Assembly (NCBI GenBank): GCA_034439915.1
Contig: JAWXBI010000100.1
Span: 1-25,058 of the forward strand
Direction: 5' to 3'
Origin: JADJLQ01 sp034439915
GTDB taxonomy: Bacteria > Bacteroidota > Bacteroidia > Chitinophagales > Saprospiraceae
DNA: 25,058 bases
How positions within the stretch are numbered: position 1 is the stretch's first letter; each line of letters starts with the position of its first letter. The notes below the pieces were generated by a model. It ran no database searches and was not told the DNA's origin. It saw only the letters and a program-made list of their open reading frames with translations. Positions 24,436-25,058 of the stretch are shown piece by piece. The translations under genes and the position numbers were made by a program.

Positions 24436-24780
24436 TTGAAATATCAGGTTTACGTCATTGAACTCTCCAAACGGGTATTTACCGAAAATACACGGTTCCG
24501 GACAGCCAATCCTCAATTTAACGGGGTGCTGGAATGTCTCTATGTCGGTATGACCAGCAAAACTCCGGCGGAGCGATTCAAACAACATAAGACCGGATAC
24601 ATCAATAAAAAAGGCCATAAATTATCAGCCAATATTGTAGAGAAGTATGGCACTTATTTACGCCCAAGTCTTTATAGTCATTTAAATTTGAAAACGATGA
24701 CGAAACAAGAAGCACTTAAATTGGAAGAAAAACTGGCACTGGATTTAAGAAGACAAGGGTATGCGGTTTGGTTTAATTGA
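24436..24780 (+). CDS. GIY-YIG nuclease-like protein (114 aa)
   Basis: The first block YQVYVIEL corresponds to the GIY strand, and CLYVGMTSKTPAERFKQH (about residues 34-51) to YIG plus the conserved Arg47 and His51 region. A Glu-rich helix EALKLEEKLALDLRRQGY near the C-terminus carries the metal-binding Glu. It is a stand-alone small member of the GIY-YIG superfamily; whether it cuts DNA is unknown. The start is TTG (24436-24438): an in-frame stop lies upstream and no ATG precedes the domain. It sits between the decayed hicBA pair and tandem repeats, in an accessory-looking segment. Confidence 0.7.
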   Translation: MKYQVYVIELSKRVFTENTRFRTANPQFNGVLECLYVGMTSKTPAERFKQHKTGYINKKGHKLSANIVEKYGTYLRPSLYSHLNLKTMTKQEALKLEEKLALDLRRQGYAVWFN

Positions 24781-24809
24781 ATTTTTACCTCATTTTGAGA
24801 AGCTCTAAA

Positions 24810-25058
24810 GATGCGGCTCGTGATTTAGTGGATCGTCTCGATATTGTCAGAACCGTGATTTTCACGATTTAGAGGATTTACCGCGATTTTGAAATGTCAG
24901 AACCGTGATTCTCGCGATTTAGAGGATTTACCATGATTTTGAAATGTCAGAACCGTGATTTTCACGATTTAGAGGATTTACCGCGATTTTGAAATGTCAG
25001 AACCGTGATTTTCACGATTTAGAGGATTTACCGCGATTTTGAAATGTCAGAACCAGGA
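24810..25058. repeat. 50-bp tandem repeat array, continuing beyond the window
   Basis: Exact 50-bp spacing of GTCAGAACCGTGATT at 24846, 24896, 24946 and 24996, with a fifth unit beginning at 25046. A degenerate first unit is visible at about 24810-24845. Each unit holds the small hairpin CGTGA-TTT-TCACG and four GATTT motifs spaced 9, 9 and 10 bp. The second unit differs at TCTCGCG and CCATG, the others being almost identical. There are no unique spacers, so it is not a CRISPR array. No reading frame of note. Confidence 0.9.

Noticed and set aside
24846..25058. CRISPR-like regular repeats
   Set aside because: The 50-bp units are directly adjacent with no unique spacers and no cas gene in the window.
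1..25058. tRNA or rRNA genes
   Set aside because: I found no cloverleaf-like or rRNA-like sequence when reading the intergenic regions; a covariance-model scan was not possible here.

Overview
The window looks like the chromosome of a free-living Bacteroidota, probably a Saprospiria-type member of the phylum. The evidence is a protein with a C-terminal type IX secretion (T9SS) sorting domain, three Gfo/Idh/MocA proteins of the secreted, Tat-exported or lipoprotein-like kind common in these bacteria, a PIF1-type helicase with HRDC and winged-helix tail, and moderate-to-low GC with many palindromic intergenic repeats. The placement is an inference from gene content; no rRNA or tRNA is present.

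Left part (1-10,700) is mostly single metabolic or house-keeping genes. It opens with the last 31 codons of a REP-associated (RAYT/Y1-type) transposase. Next come a Gfo/Idh/MocA-like protein, a small conserved hypothetical, a VOC/PhnB-like protein, a SAM methyltransferase and a Tat-exported Gfo/Idh/MocA protein. A 235-bp block of thirteen 18-bp tandem repeats follows. A creatininase-family protein and a cupin form a two-gene operon, followed by a GNAT acetyltransferase, a thioredoxin-like protein, an AlkA-like glycosylase and a T9SS-exported choice-of-anchor-B protein.

The most interesting part is 11,012-15,498, a peptide-secretion locus on the minus strand. A C39-peptidase ABC transporter (PCAT) and a HlyD-type adaptor form the exporter. 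Upstream lie four very small genes: two encode double-glycine-leader precursor peptides (62 and 59 aa), and each is followed by a tiny single-span membrane protein (45 and 48 aa). This reads as two precursor/immunity pairs of an unmodified (class II-like) bacteriocin or signalling-peptide system. No modification enzyme is seen. A strong intrinsic terminator (14,568-14,599) closes the peptide operon, and a related hairpin sits just before the exporter genes. A large imperfect inverted repeat and a 27-codon ORF lie upstream of the first peptide gene.

The right part (16,156-25,058) holds the helicase, a TauE/SafE permease, a polysaccharide flippase, a DinB-like protein with a twin-arginine signal, a third Gfo/Idh/MocA protein, and a decaying accessory segment. 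That segment contains a hicB-hicA toxin-antitoxin pair in which both genes carry a premature stop, a GIY-YIG nuclease-like gene with a TTG start, and 50-bp tandem repeats that run off the end of the window.
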